In this document: positions 1 to 7,541 of the stretch, piece after piece
Position numbering within the stretch: the first letter of the stretch is position 1
How the letters are laid out: every line of letters starts with the position of its first letter
DNA from: Devosiaceae bacterium
Lineage (GTDB): Bacteria > Pseudomonadota > Alphaproteobacteria > Rhizobiales > Devosiaceae
Reading direction: 5' to 3'
Length of the DNA stretch: 20,191 bases
Assembly: GCA_021648585.1 (NCBI GenBank)
Contig: JAKISM010000027.1
Coordinates: 1-20,191 of the forward strand
The notes under the pieces: generated by a model
Told to the model about the DNA's origin: nothing
The model's database searches: none
The model's input: the letters and a program-made list of their open reading frames with translations, nothing else
Position numbers and translations under genes: made by a program

Positions 1-1
1 G

Positions 2-457
2 ATGGTTTTGCAATATTCCACTATTATAAAACATCTCAAATTAGAAATAACTGAAACTCAGATTATGTCTAATGCTGAACACTCATCTTATATGTTAGAA
101 AAGTTAAAATCGATGGGATTTAGACTTGCCTTAGATGATTTTGGCACGGGCTATTCTTCGCTATCATATTTACACCGTTTTCCATTTGACACCATAAAAA
201 TTCCAGCACCATTTGTGCAAATAGGTAATGAAGAGCGTCTAACTCGCACACAAACACCTATTATTAGATCAGTCCTTTCGCTTGCTAAAGAATTAGATAT
301 GAACGTGATTGCCGAAGGCGTTGAAACACAACAAGAATTAAAACGCCTAATTTCACTTGATTGCAAATATGCACAAGGATATCTTTTTGGAGCACCTATG
401 AGCCATAAGGAATTTCACAAAAAATTATCGGCACAATTTGCAAAAGCAAAGCGATAA
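2..457 (+). CDS. EAL-domain protein (c-di-GMP phosphodiesterase-like), 3' end only
   Basis: This is the C-terminal part of an EAL domain, which in active members hydrolyses cyclic di-GMP. The gene is cut by the left window edge: the first Met lies inside the domain, so it is not the start. Visible motifs in order are LEITE (about residues 14-18), the loop DDFGTGYSSL (about 41-50), AEGVET (about 104-109) and QGYLFGAPM near the C-terminus. The glutamates and the two Asp of DDFG that bind metal in the family are present. One oddity is IKIPAPFV where the family normally has KID followed by xxFV, so the Asp of KID is replaced by Pro. The EAL signature itself and any GGDEF or sensor domain lie outside the window. 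Activity is therefore uncertain, although the fold assignment is firm. Confidence 0.9.
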   Translation: MVLQYSTIIKHLKLEITETQIMSNAEHSSYMLEKLKSMGFRLALDDFGTGYSSLSYLHRFPFDTIKIPAPFVQIGNEERLTRTQTPIIRSVLSLAKELDMNVIAEGVETQQELKRLISLDCKYAQGYLFGAPMSHKEFHKKLSAQFAKAKR

Positions 458-485
458 GCTTAATTCAAAACCTGCTTATATTTTT
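454..485 (+). terminator. weak candidate terminator after the EAL gene
   Basis: ATAAGC (454-459) can pair with GCTTAT (474-479) across a 14-base loop, followed by TTTTT (481-485). The stem is short and AT-rich and overlaps the EAL stop codon. It lies in the 39-base gap between two convergent genes, where a terminator would be expected, but it is weak by itself. Confidence 0.25.
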
Positions 486-496
486 ACACAAAGAAC

Positions 497-1078
497 CTAA
501 GCATTTCCTGATACTGGGCTTAATGAAGCCCGAGTTGCCCCTATCTGTTTAAGCGCTCTATCATATCGTTTACTAGTTGGAGTATTAAACAATAATTCAT
601 CACTATATTTTGTAATTAACCAGCCATTTTGTTTTAACTCATCTTCTAACTGCCCAGAACTCCAACCACAATATCCTAAAGCTAGTAATGAGTTTTTTGG
701 CGCAGGCCCAAAAGCTAAAGATTTAAGAATATCGCTGGAAGCTGTTAGGCATATTTTCTCATCAATTTGAAATGTGTTATCTGTGAAGGTGCAATCACTT
801 GAATGTAAAACAAAGCCTCGCCCCTGATCAACAGGCCCACCACAAAATATTTCTTTAGATTGGATATTGCTTGGTATATTTATCAATTCCTCTGGTTTAC
901 CCAAATTCATTTGCTCAAGAATATCGCTAAATTGCATACCATCAATAAGATTATTTATCACCAAGCCCATCGCCCCGCTTTTATTATGCGAAACAAGAAA
1001 GATAATAGTCTCATAAAATCTATCGTCCCCCATTTCAGGAGTTGCAACAAGTAACTGCCCTTTAAGCGAATTTGGCAT
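497..1078 (-). CDS. yqgE: YqgE/AlgH family protein
   Basis: A 193-residue protein, the usual length for the UPF0301 (YqgE/AlgH) family. The N-terminal block LKGQLLVATPEMGD, then FYETIIFLVSHN and GAMGLVINN, is the conserved family signature. The precise biochemical role is not established; the family is cytosolic and widespread in Proteobacteria. The reading frame opens 27 bases earlier, but I place the start at 1078 because GGAG lies seven bases upstream of that ATG and because family members begin close to the LKGQ motif. The gene is convergent with the EAL gene and divergent from the DsbD-alpha-like gene, a neighbourhood I recall from Rhizobiales. Confidence 0.92.
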   Translation of the reverse strand: MPNSLKGQLLVATPEMGDDRFYETIIFLVSHNKSGAMGLVINNLIDGMQFSDILEQMNLGKPEELINIPSNIQSKEIFCGGPVDQGRGFVLHSSDCTFTDNTFQIDEKICLTASSDILKSLAFGPAPKNSLLALGYCGWSSGQLEDELKQNGWLITKYSDELLFNTPTSKRYDRALKQIGATRASLSPVSGNA

Positions 1079-1118
1079 CAAATTACTCCAAATAATGATT
1101 ATCAATATGATAATAAGA

Positions 1119-1155
1119 ATTAAGGCATAAAATCATGTCTATTAAAAGCCTTAAT
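1119..1155. promoter_or_regulatory. 8-bp inverted repeat in a divergent intergenic region
   Basis: ATTAAGGC (1119-1126) and GCCTTAAT (1148-1155) form a perfect inverted repeat with a 21-base spacer. They sit inside the 160-base region between divergent yqgE and the DsbD-alpha-like gene. This could be an operator or chance in AT-rich DNA; no regulator is identified. The rest of the region holds the AT-rich start regions of both genes and no recognisable open frame. Confidence 0.25.
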
Positions 1156-1238
1156 CACAAAACTATGAACAATGATGAATTTACCAATTATACTTATTAC
1201 TATAAGACAATCATATTATTAGAATTTTTGAGAAGTTT

Positions 1239-2045
1239 ATGAAACACATAATATTTATAATATTTGCTATTTTATTATCTGTTAATAGCGCAAAATCTGC
1301 CCAAAGCAAATGGGTAGATATGGGGCTTGATGCAAAAATAAGATTAATATCAAGCAATAAAATTGACGATAATGGTTTTTCCCTTGTTGGTATTGAAATC
1401 AAAATGCCAAAAAACATAAAGACCTATTGGCGAATTCCGGGAGAGACAGGCATTCCATTACAATTAGATTTTTCAAGCATTGATGGTGTTAAATCACATA
1501 AGGTTTTTTGGCCATACCCTCTTAGAGAAACTAAATATGGCACGCAGGATTATGTCTATTATGGATCAATAATTTTCCCAATTATGCTTGAATTAGATAA
1601 GAATACAAAAAACATAAAGGCGGATGTTTTTTTAGGAATATGCGCCAATATTTGCATTCCTGTTAACACAAGCCTAGAACTTGAATTAGATTTCAATAAA
1701 ATTGATAGAGCAAATTCTATTAGGCTAGAGCAAGCATTAATAGACACTCCAATGCTTTGGGAAAAACAGGTTCAGGCCTTTGGAGATGTGCAATTTAACA
1801 AAACATCTGGAACTCTTGAAATTGAAATAAACCAAGATATTATTTCACCAGATTTAGTAATTTTGGATAATGGTGATTTATCAACCCTATTTTCAGAAGT
1901 AAGGTTTATTTCCCCAAACAAGCTTTCTTATCAACTACAAAATACGAAACAAGCTGATGAACTAGATAAAAAACCACTGCGCATTACATTTATGACAGAT
2001 CAAGGTGCTTATGAATTAGAAAAAGAAATTAAGCTAATTGACTGA
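1239..2045 (+). CDS. exported DsbD-alpha-like (protein-disulfide reductase N-domain) protein
   Basis: A 268-residue exported protein. The first about 20 residues form a signal peptide: a Lys near the N-terminus, a hydrophobic run IIFIIFAILLSV, and a small-residue cleavage area around AKSA. The body resembles the DsbD N-terminal (alpha/DsbC-type) domain, which passes electrons to periplasmic thiol-disulfide partners. The segment FLGICANICIP carries Cys135 and Cys139, a C-x3-C pair matching the redox pair position of the stand-alone alphaproteobacterial versions; the E. coli domain has wider spacing. There is no CcdA-like membrane core or thioredoxin domain, so the electron donor must be encoded elsewhere. 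The start is the ATG directly before the signal peptide. The gene stands alone, divergent from yqgE, with 185 bases before the next gene. The family call is good; the partner is unknown. Confidence 0.8.
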   Translation: MKHIIFIIFAILLSVNSAKSAQSKWVDMGLDAKIRLISSNKIDDNGFSLVGIEIKMPKNIKTYWRIPGETGIPLQLDFSSIDGVKSHKVFWPYPLRETKYGTQDYVYYGSIIFPIMLELDKNTKNIKADVFLGICANICIPVNTSLELELDFNKIDRANSIRLEQALIDTPMLWEKQVQAFGDVQFNKTSGTLEIEINQDIISPDLVILDNGDLSTLFSEVRFISPNKLSYQLQNTKQADELDKKPLRITFMTDQGAYELEKEIKLID

Positions 2046-2230
2046 TTGTTTTATTTTGGGCACATTTTTGCCAAACTGTTTCATTAGCACAAACTAAGAT
2101 TTAATTAATGTGCACAATGAGACTGTTAATTGATATTTATTTCTGTTACAAGGACATTTCTTTTGCCCTTTTAGGGATAAAGTGATTGATAGATATTTAG
2201 TTTGAGTTTGTTTGAGTTAGGGGTTTACCT

Positions 2231-2854
2231 ATGAATAAGATATTTGCGAAAAGAAATATGGCAAGAAAAGACATTGTAAAAATTCTAAAAATTTCAAGCC
2301 TTGTAGTAGCTTTTGCGGCCTTAGGCGCTTGTACTTCAAGCTCTCTTTTTGGCTCGAGTGATGCAAATAATGCAGATAGCATCGCTCTAGCAAATGCTGA
2401 AATAGATCAAAGCACATTAGCTCAAGCTCCAATGACAGCCCTACCTGCTATCGCAACACAATGCCCGCCAATTAAAGTTAAAATGGGTGGCGGGGCATTA
2501 TTTTCTTATGCTAATAATAAAATTGGTGATGCCAGATCATTAATATATCAAGCAAGAATAGATAATCAGTCTCGTAATTGTGTGGTTTCAAATGGCCTCA
2601 TCACCGTTAAAATGGGCGCTGTCGGTCGAGTGTTACTTGGCCCTGCTGGCTCAAAAAACCAAGTTACATTACCCTTGCGTTTTGTTGTAGAGCGAGATGA
2701 TATTGCAGTATTTTCACAAAAATACGATATTCCTGTAACGATAACACCACCCAATCAATCAGAAGAATTCATCAAAGTGGTTGAGAATGTAGCAATTCCA
2801 TATATTGGCGGCGAAAATATCGTTATTTGGGTTGGTTTTGATACTAAAGGCTAG
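2231..2854 (+). CDS. conserved lipoprotein of unknown function
   Basis: A 207-residue protein with a lipoprotein signal: basic n-region (KRNMARK), hydrophobic stretch SSLVVAFAAL and a lipobox LGAC with Cys34. A low-complexity Ser/Ala linker follows, then a compact domain from about residue 75 that starts at CPPIKVKMGGG. This domain contains two further Cys (in TQCPP and RNCVV) and blocks such as VGRVLLGPAGS and VTLPLRFVVE. Such lipoproteins with a CPPI block recur in Alphaproteobacteria as conserved hypotheticals; I know no function. The start is chosen because AGGGG lies seven bases upstream; a second Met at codon 10 would also give a valid lipoprotein signal. The 185 bases upstream contain no other gene that I can support. 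It probably anchors in a membrane facing the periplasm. Confidence 0.75.
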   Translation: MNKIFAKRNMARKDIVKILKISSLVVAFAALGACTSSSLFGSSDANNADSIALANAEIDQSTLAQAPMTALPAIATQCPPIKVKMGGGALFSYANNKIGDARSLIYQARIDNQSRNCVVSNGLITVKMGAVGRVLLGPAGSKNQVTLPLRFVVERDDIAVFSQKYDIPVTITPPNQSEEFIKVVENVAIPYIGGENIVIWVGFDTKG

Positions 2855-2893
2855 CCTTTAACATTCATATTTTTGTTTACAACAATATTCTTA

Positions 2894-2922
2894 TTGACGA
2901 ATAGCATATAATTTAGCAAAAT
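2894..2922 (+). promoter_or_regulatory. candidate promoter of the gcv riboswitch-operon
   Basis: TTGACG (2894-2899) as -35 and CAAAAT (2917-2922) as -10 are 17 bases apart. They would start the RNA near 2929, just before the first pairing strand of the riboswitch. A perfect TATAAT (2907-2912) lies between them but lacks a good -35 at the right distance. Either hexamer would start transcription just upstream of the aptamer. Confidence 0.45.
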
Positions 2923-2929
2923 AACCTAT

Positions 2930-3103
2930 CTGCGGGAGAGTTTGGATTTTCCCAACGCCGAAGGAGCAAGCACCCCGCTAAACTCTCAGGCAAATGGACC
3001 GCAGATGATATAAAACTCTGGAAAGCAGATTTTTTAGATTAAATATCTCACCGACGGAGTAACCATTTCTTTAATGGGAATCTCTCAGGTTCAAAAGACA
3101 GAG
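2930..3103 (+). ncRNA. tandem glycine riboswitch (gcvT-type, two aptamers)
   Basis: Two consecutive glycine aptamers precede gcvT. Aptamer 1 (2930-3004) is closed by CTGCGG pairing with CCGCAG and contains the conserved elements GGAGAG, CGCCGAAGGAGCAA and CTCTCAGGCAAA. Aptamer 2 (about 3016-3103) is closed by CTCTG with CAGAG and contains ACCGACGGAGTAA and CTCTCAGGT. An 11-base AT-rich linker joins them. In this class glycine binding turns on the downstream glycine cleavage operon, which matches the genes that follow. The RNA is the 5' leader of the gcv mRNA. Confidence 0.95.
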
Positions 3104-3113
3104 GGGGCAAAAT

Positions 3114-3140
3114 AGCAAAGGACATATGTCTTATGCTTTT
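3114..3140 (+). terminator. candidate riboswitch expression platform (hairpin with short T-run)
   Basis: AGCA plus AGGAC (3114-3123) pairs with GTCTT plus TGCT (3128-3137) around an ATAT loop, with one A-A mismatch, and TTT follows. The outer CAAA (3108-3111) could extend the stem with TTTG (3138-3141). It lies between aptamer 2 and the gcvT ribosome site, where a glycine-controlled terminator is expected. The stem is AT-rich and the T-run short, so control at translation remains possible. Confidence 0.4.
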
Positions 3141-3169
3141 GTGCGTCTATTTTTGATCGGGGTCTATAA

Positions 3170-4306
3170 ATGAACAATAATCAACAACTAATAAAAACCA
3201 GCCTTTATGACTTACACATAGAGCATGGCGCTCGCATGGTAGACTTTGCAGGTTATGAATTGCCTATCCAATATAAAAGTATTGTTGCAGAGCATAATCA
3301 CACAAGAGAGCAAGCAAGCCTATTTGATGTTTCGCACATGGGGCAGATTATTATTAAAAGCGAGGATTTCGCTAGCACCGCCAAAGCGCTCGAAAAAATA
3401 ATACCCGCAAATATTATTGATCTCAAACAAGGCGAGATGCGCTACTCCACTTTGCTAAATGAAAATGGCGGCATAATTGATGATCTCATCATCACAAGAC
3501 CAACCAATGAGCAAGCAACTGATGGTACTATTTTTATTGTAGTAAATGGCGCAACAAAAGCTGATGATTTCAAATTCATAAAAGAAAACCTTACAAAAGA
3601 AATCGAGATATCTTTTGAAAAACATAAATCTCTATTGGCTTTACAAGGGCCAAAAGCTGCTAGCGTGCTTTCTCGCTTTTCTGATATTGTCGAAAAACTA
3701 AGCTTCATGCAATCAGATGCAACAAGCATTAAAGACATAGAATGCAACATTTCTCGCTCGGGATACACGGGAGAAGATGGGTTTGAAATTTCACTAAATG
3801 ACAAAGATGCACTAAAATTAGCCAAAGTTTTGCTTGATGAGCCAGAAGTTGAATTTGCAGGTTTAGGCGCACGTGATAGTTTACGCCTTGAGGCTGGGCT
3901 TTGTCTTTATGGACATGATATGAATGAAGAAATTGATCCGATAAGCGCTAGTATAATTTTTGCTATTGGCAAGCAGCGCCGAATTGAGGGCGGGTTTATT
4001 GGTGAGAAAAAAATCTTACAAATCTTAAAAGATGGCGCAAAGCAAAAACGAGTGGGCATTATTTTTGAAGGCAGAATGCCAGTTCGTGAAGGTGCAAAAC
4101 TAGTTGATGAACAGGGCAATGAAATTGGCTATATTACTTCAGGTACTTTTTCACCCATATTGCAAAAACCAATCGCTATGGGTTATTTACCAATAAAGAG
4201 AGCCAAAATAAGCACAGAAATCACTGCCATTGTGCGCAACAAACAAGTAAATGGCGAAATCGTAAAAATGCCATTTGTGGCAAATAATTATTATAGGGGA
4301 AATTAA
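3170..4306 (+). CDS. gcvT: aminomethyltransferase, glycine cleavage T protein
   Basis: A 378-residue T protein that takes the aminomethyl group from lipoylated H protein, transfers the one-carbon unit to tetrahydrofolate and releases ammonia. Family blocks are present in order: VDFAGYELPIQY near residue 25 (usually FAGW), HTREQASLFDVSHMG (about 45-60), SGYTGEDGFEIS, then LGARDSLRLEAGLCLYGHDM with the folate-site features. The C-terminal barrel ends with SGTFSPILQKPIAMGY. Length is normal. CGGGG lies about seven bases before the ATG. It is the first gene behind the glycine riboswitch and its stop codon directly abuts gcvH, so the operon is likely glycine-induced. The related DMSP demethylase DmdA was considered and rejected because of the gcvH/gcvP partners and the intact GcvT motifs. 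Confidence 0.97.
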   Translation: MNNNQQLIKTSLYDLHIEHGARMVDFAGYELPIQYKSIVAEHNHTREQASLFDVSHMGQIIIKSEDFASTAKALEKIIPANIIDLKQGEMRYSTLLNENGGIIDDLIITRPTNEQATDGTIFIVVNGATKADDFKFIKENLTKEIEISFEKHKSLLALQGPKAASVLSRFSDIVEKLSFMQSDATSIKDIECNISRSGYTGEDGFEISLNDKDALKLAKVLLDEPEVEFAGLGARDSLRLEAGLCLYGHDMNEEIDPISASIIFAIGKQRRIEGGFIGEKKILQILKDGAKQKRVGIIFEGRMPVREGAKLVDEQGNEIGYITSGTFSPILQKPIAMGYLPIKRAKISTEITAIVRNKQVNGEIVKMPFVANNYYRGN

Positions 4307-4666
4307 ATGAAATATACTAGCGAACATGAATATGTAAAGATTGAGGGTGATATTGGCACTATTGGCATATCTGAACATGCACAAAACCAACTTGGCGATA
4401 TTGTTTTTGTCGAACTACCTGAAGTTGGAAAGAGCTTTAGCAAGGGTGATGAAATTGCAGTTATTGAATCTGTGAAAGCGGCAAGCGAGCTTTATGCGCC
4501 TATTAGCGGCATAATTACCCAAATCAACGAACAGCTAGATATTGATCCTGCACTAGTTAATTCTTCCCCTGAGGATAAGGGTTGGATTTTCAAAATCAAA
4601 TTAAGCAATGCTAGTGAGCTTGATGAATTAATGGACGAAGAAGCATACGCTTCTCATATTGGCTAG
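4307..4666 (+). CDS. gcvH: glycine cleavage H protein (lipoyl carrier)
   Basis: A 119-residue lipoyl carrier that shuttles the aminomethyl group between the P, T and L proteins. The lipoyl-attachment motif ESVKAASELYAP is intact, with Lys57 as the modified residue. The N-terminal block YTSEHEYVKIEGDIGTIGIS and the C-terminal block EDKGWIFKIKL are typical. Its ATG follows the gcvT stop with no gap, and its ribosome site AGGGGA lies inside the gcvT end, implying translational coupling. Modification depends on lipoate genes not in the window. Confidence 0.98.
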   Translation: MKYTSEHEYVKIEGDIGTIGISEHAQNQLGDIVFVELPEVGKSFSKGDEIAVIESVKAASELYAPISGIITQINEQLDIDPALVNSSPEDKGWIFKIKLSNASELDELMDEEAYASHIG

Positions 4667-4675
4667 GACAATAAA

Positions 4676-6019
4676 ATGCGCTATCTCCCTCATTCTGATA
4701 ACGAACGCCAGCAAATGCTCAACAGCATTGGCATAGATTGTGTTGATGAATTATTTGCATCAATCCCTAAATCTGCTATCAAACAGGGGCAGTTTGATCT
4801 ACCCAACCATAAGGGTGAATTTTTGGTGGCGCAGCATTTGGGCGATTTGGCAAAGAAAAACCTAAGCGCAAATGATGTACCATTTTTCATCGGTGCTGGT
4901 GCTTATCATCATCATGTGCCAGCCTCTGTTGATCATCTTATCCAGCGTTCAGAATGGCTAACCGCCTACACGCCGTATCAGCCAGAAATTTCGCAAGGCA
5001 CATTGCAAGCGCTTTTTGAATTTCAAACCCAAGTCGCAACGCTTATGGGTATGGATATTGCCAACGCCTCAATGTATGATGGCTCAACCGCTACTGCAGA
5101 AGCCGCATTAATGGCGAAGCGCATCACAAGGCGCAAAAAAATTATTCTTTCAGGCGGCCTACACCCGCAATATCGTGATGTGGTACATACCTATTTAGAT
5201 AATGGCAAAGACCTCATCACGCTAGATTCTACCCCCGATGGACAGGGCGATATTTCAAGCCAAATAGACGAGCAAACAGCAGCAATTATTGTGCAAACAC
5301 CAGATTATTTTGGCTCTTTACGTGATGTTAAACAACTCGCAGATGCGGCACACGAAAAGGGCGCTTTACTGATTGTTGTTATTACCGAAATTATCTCACT
5401 TGGTCTGCTTGAAGCTCCAGGTAATTTAGGCGCTGATATTGTGGTTGCTGAGGGTCAATCTTTAGGCAATTCGCTCAATTTTGGCGGCCCCTATCTTGGG
5501 CTGCTCGCCACGAGAGCAAAATTCACTCGCCAACTACCTGGGCGACTTTGTGGGCAAACTATTGATAGCGCTGGGCGACGTTCTTATACGCTAACCCTTT
5601 CAACTCGTGAGCAACATATTAGGCGAGAAAAAGCCACCTCAAATATTTGCACTAATGCAGGGCTTTGTGCGCTTGCTTTTTCTATTCACCTCACATTGCT
5701 TGGCGGCACTGGACTAACAAAATTAGCCAAGCTCAATCATAAAATGGCTCGTGAATTAGCGAATGAATTGCAAAAAAATCCAAATATTAAATTATTAAAC
5801 AATAGCTTCTTTAATGAAATGGTTGTGCGCCTTCCAAAAGCCGCTGAGCAAATAGTCAATAATTTAGCCAACAAAAATATTTTAGCAGGCATGCCGCTTT
5901 CAAGGCTTGAGCCAGATAATAGACAAGTTGAAAATCTGTTGATTTTGGCCGCAACGGAGCTAACTTCAAGCAAAGATATAAAAACGCTTTGTCAGGCTTT
6001 GAGGGAGGAATTACTATGA
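4676..6019 (+). CDS. gcvPA: glycine dehydrogenase (decarboxylating) subunit 1
   Basis: A 447-residue N-terminal half of the P protein, which together with GcvPB forms the PLP enzyme that decarboxylates glycine and loads H protein. It starts with RYLPHSDNERQQMLNSIG and shows the subunit-1 blocks GAGAYHHHVPASVDHL, YTPYQPEISQGTLQALFEFQT and NFGGPYLGLLA, then LTLSTREQHIRREKATSNICTN in two adjoining stretches near residue 315. The PLP lysine is expected in subunit 2, not here. Length is standard for the split form. AGGA lies eight bases upstream of the ATG, and the stop overlaps the gcvPB start as ATGA. A frameshift splitting a single gcvP was considered, but the overlap and separate ribosome site fit a natural two-gene form. 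Confidence 0.96.
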   Translation: MRYLPHSDNERQQMLNSIGIDCVDELFASIPKSAIKQGQFDLPNHKGEFLVAQHLGDLAKKNLSANDVPFFIGAGAYHHHVPASVDHLIQRSEWLTAYTPYQPEISQGTLQALFEFQTQVATLMGMDIANASMYDGSTATAEAALMAKRITRRKKIILSGGLHPQYRDVVHTYLDNGKDLITLDSTPDGQGDISSQIDEQTAAIIVQTPDYFGSLRDVKQLADAAHEKGALLIVVITEIISLGLLEAPGNLGADIVVAEGQSLGNSLNFGGPYLGLLATRAKFTRQLPGRLCGQTIDSAGRRSYTLTLSTREQHIRREKATSNICTNAGLCALAFSIHLTLLGGTGLTKLAKLNHKMARELANELQKNPNIKLLNNSFFNEMVVRLPKAAEQIVNNLANKNILAGMPLSRLEPDNRQVENLLILAATELTSSKDIKTLCQALREELL

Positions 6020-7539
6020 GCATGAACTCAACTGGCCGCCCTACTTCTGCCAATCAACAAAACAAAGTAAATGCAGCAGCGCTTTTACCAGATGAGCCGC
6101 TATTATTTGAAGTTGGTCGCCTAGATAGCTCTGGCGTTGATTTACCAGAAGTGCAAATCGATAATAGTTTTTTAGGTGGATTTGAGCGCCAAGAAAAATT
6201 ACAATTACATGGTCTTTCAGAGCCAGAAACTATGCGCCATTATGTGCGCCTATCTCGCTTAAATATTTCAATAGATGCCTCTATTTATCCGCTTGGTTCT
6301 TGCACCATGAAGCATAATCCACGTCTAAATGAGCAAATGGCACGCCTAAATGGCTTTGCTAATATTCACCCATTGCAGCCAATTAATACGGTTCAGGGCG
6401 CACTTGAAATGATTGAGCAGCTTGCTGACTGGCTCATGAAATTAACCAACACTCCAGCAATTTCTATGTCCCCAAAAGCTGGGGCGCATGGCGAATTATG
6501 CGGCATGATGGCGATTAAAGCAGCGCATGATGCCAATGGGCAAAGCGAGCGCAATATTGTGCTTGTACCAGAAAGTGCGCACGGCACAAATCCTGCAACA
6601 GCCGCCTTTCTTGGCTATCAAGTACGCTCAATTAAAGCCAATGAAAATGGCACGGTTGATGTAAGTGCAGTGATTGAAGCAATGGATGAAAATGTTGCCG
6701 CCATAATGTTAACCAATCCAAATACCTGCGGCCTGTTTGAGCCAGATATTATAAAAATCGCTGATGCTATTCACGATGCAGGGGCATATTTTTATTGTGA
6801 TGGAGCAAATTTTAACGCCATTATGGGCATAGTTTGCCCCGGTGATTTAGGCATAGATGCCATGCACATAAATTTACATAAAACTTTCTCAACCCCGCAT
6901 GGCGGCGGTGGACCCGGAGCAGGGCCAGTTGTGCTTTCAGAAGCACTTGCTCCATTTGCCCCAGTTCCATTCATTAAAAAAGGTGGCGATAATATTACAC
7001 TTGTCGAGCATGTTGAGGACAGCCAATCGCTAGGTCGCCTCACCGCTTTTCACGGACAAACAGGTATGTTTATCCGATCGCTTTCTTTCATTTTATCGCA
7101 CGGAATTGATGGCATTGAGCAAGTGGCAAAAGATGCCGTGCTTAACGCTAATTATGTTAAGGTGAAATTAGAGGGTGAATTTTCACTGCCATTTGGCAAT
7201 CAACATACAATGCATGAAGTATTGTTTGATGATAGTTTTTTAGCAGGAACGGGCGTAACAACGCTTGATTTTGCCAAAGCAATGATTGATGAGGGCTTCC
7301 ACCCTATGACCATGTATTTCCCATTGGTGGTACAGGGGGCAATGTTAATCGAGCCAACCGAATCTGAATCTAAATATTCGCTTGATAATTTTTGCCAAAA
7401 AATGCTTGAGCTGGCAAAAGACGCAAAAGTAGGCAATGTTGAGCGTTTTACAAATGCACCAATGCGAGCGCCACGCAATCGTATTGATGAAACATTAGCG
7501 GCAAGAAAACCAATATTAAAATGGGTTAAAGAAGAATAA
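6016..7539 (+). CDS. gcvPB: glycine dehydrogenase (decarboxylating) subunit 2
   Basis: A 507-residue C-terminal half of the P protein carrying the PLP site. The lysine that holds PLP is Lys289 in NLHKTFSTPHGGGGPGAGP. Other family blocks are YPLGSCTMKHNPRLNE, SPKAGAHGELCGM, VPESAHGTNPATAAF and the end PMRAPRNRIDE. The frame is open from 5989, but I choose the ATG at 6016: GGAGG ends seven bases before it and it overlaps the gcvPA stop as ATGA, giving coupled equimolar synthesis. The two subunits together (954 residues) match the length of the fused GcvP in other bacteria. The stop lies two bases from the stop of the convergent acuI gene, leaving no space for a terminator between them. Confidence 0.97.
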   Translation: MSMNSTGRPTSANQQNKVNAAALLPDEPLLFEVGRLDSSGVDLPEVQIDNSFLGGFERQEKLQLHGLSEPETMRHYVRLSRLNISIDASIYPLGSCTMKHNPRLNEQMARLNGFANIHPLQPINTVQGALEMIEQLADWLMKLTNTPAISMSPKAGAHGELCGMMAIKAAHDANGQSERNIVLVPESAHGTNPATAAFLGYQVRSIKANENGTVDVSAVIEAMDENVAAIMLTNPNTCGLFEPDIIKIADAIHDAGAYFYCDGANFNAIMGIVCPGDLGIDAMHINLHKTFSTPHGGGGPGAGPVVLSEALAPFAPVPFIKKGGDNITLVEHVEDSQSLGRLTAFHGQTGMFIRSLSFILSHGIDGIEQVAKDAVLNANYVKVKLEGEFSLPFGNQHTMHEVLFDDSFLAGTGVTTLDFAKAMIDEGFHPMTMYFPLVVQGAMLIEPTESESKYSLDNFCQKMLELAKDAKVGNVERFTNAPMRAPRNRIDETLAARKPILKWVKEE

Positions 7540-7541
7540 TC

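Noticed and set aside
2041..2080. Terminator after the DsbD-alpha-like gene (TTTGGGCA with TGCCAAA).
   Set aside because: The stem needs a bulged G and no T-run follows.
2841..2865. Palindrome AAAGGCTAGCCTTT at the lipoprotein stop.
   Set aside because: There is no loop and no adjacent T-run, so it is likely chance.
3170..4306. DMSP demethylase DmdA, a GcvT paralogue, suggested by the AcuI gene nearby.
   Set aside because: The gene sits behind a glycine riboswitch, abuts gcvH and gcvPA/PB, and keeps GcvT motifs such as LGARDSLRLEAGLCLYGHDM.
4676..7539. A single gcvP broken by a frameshift.
   Set aside because: The second half has its own GGAGG site and an ATGA overlap, and two-subunit P protein is a known natural form.
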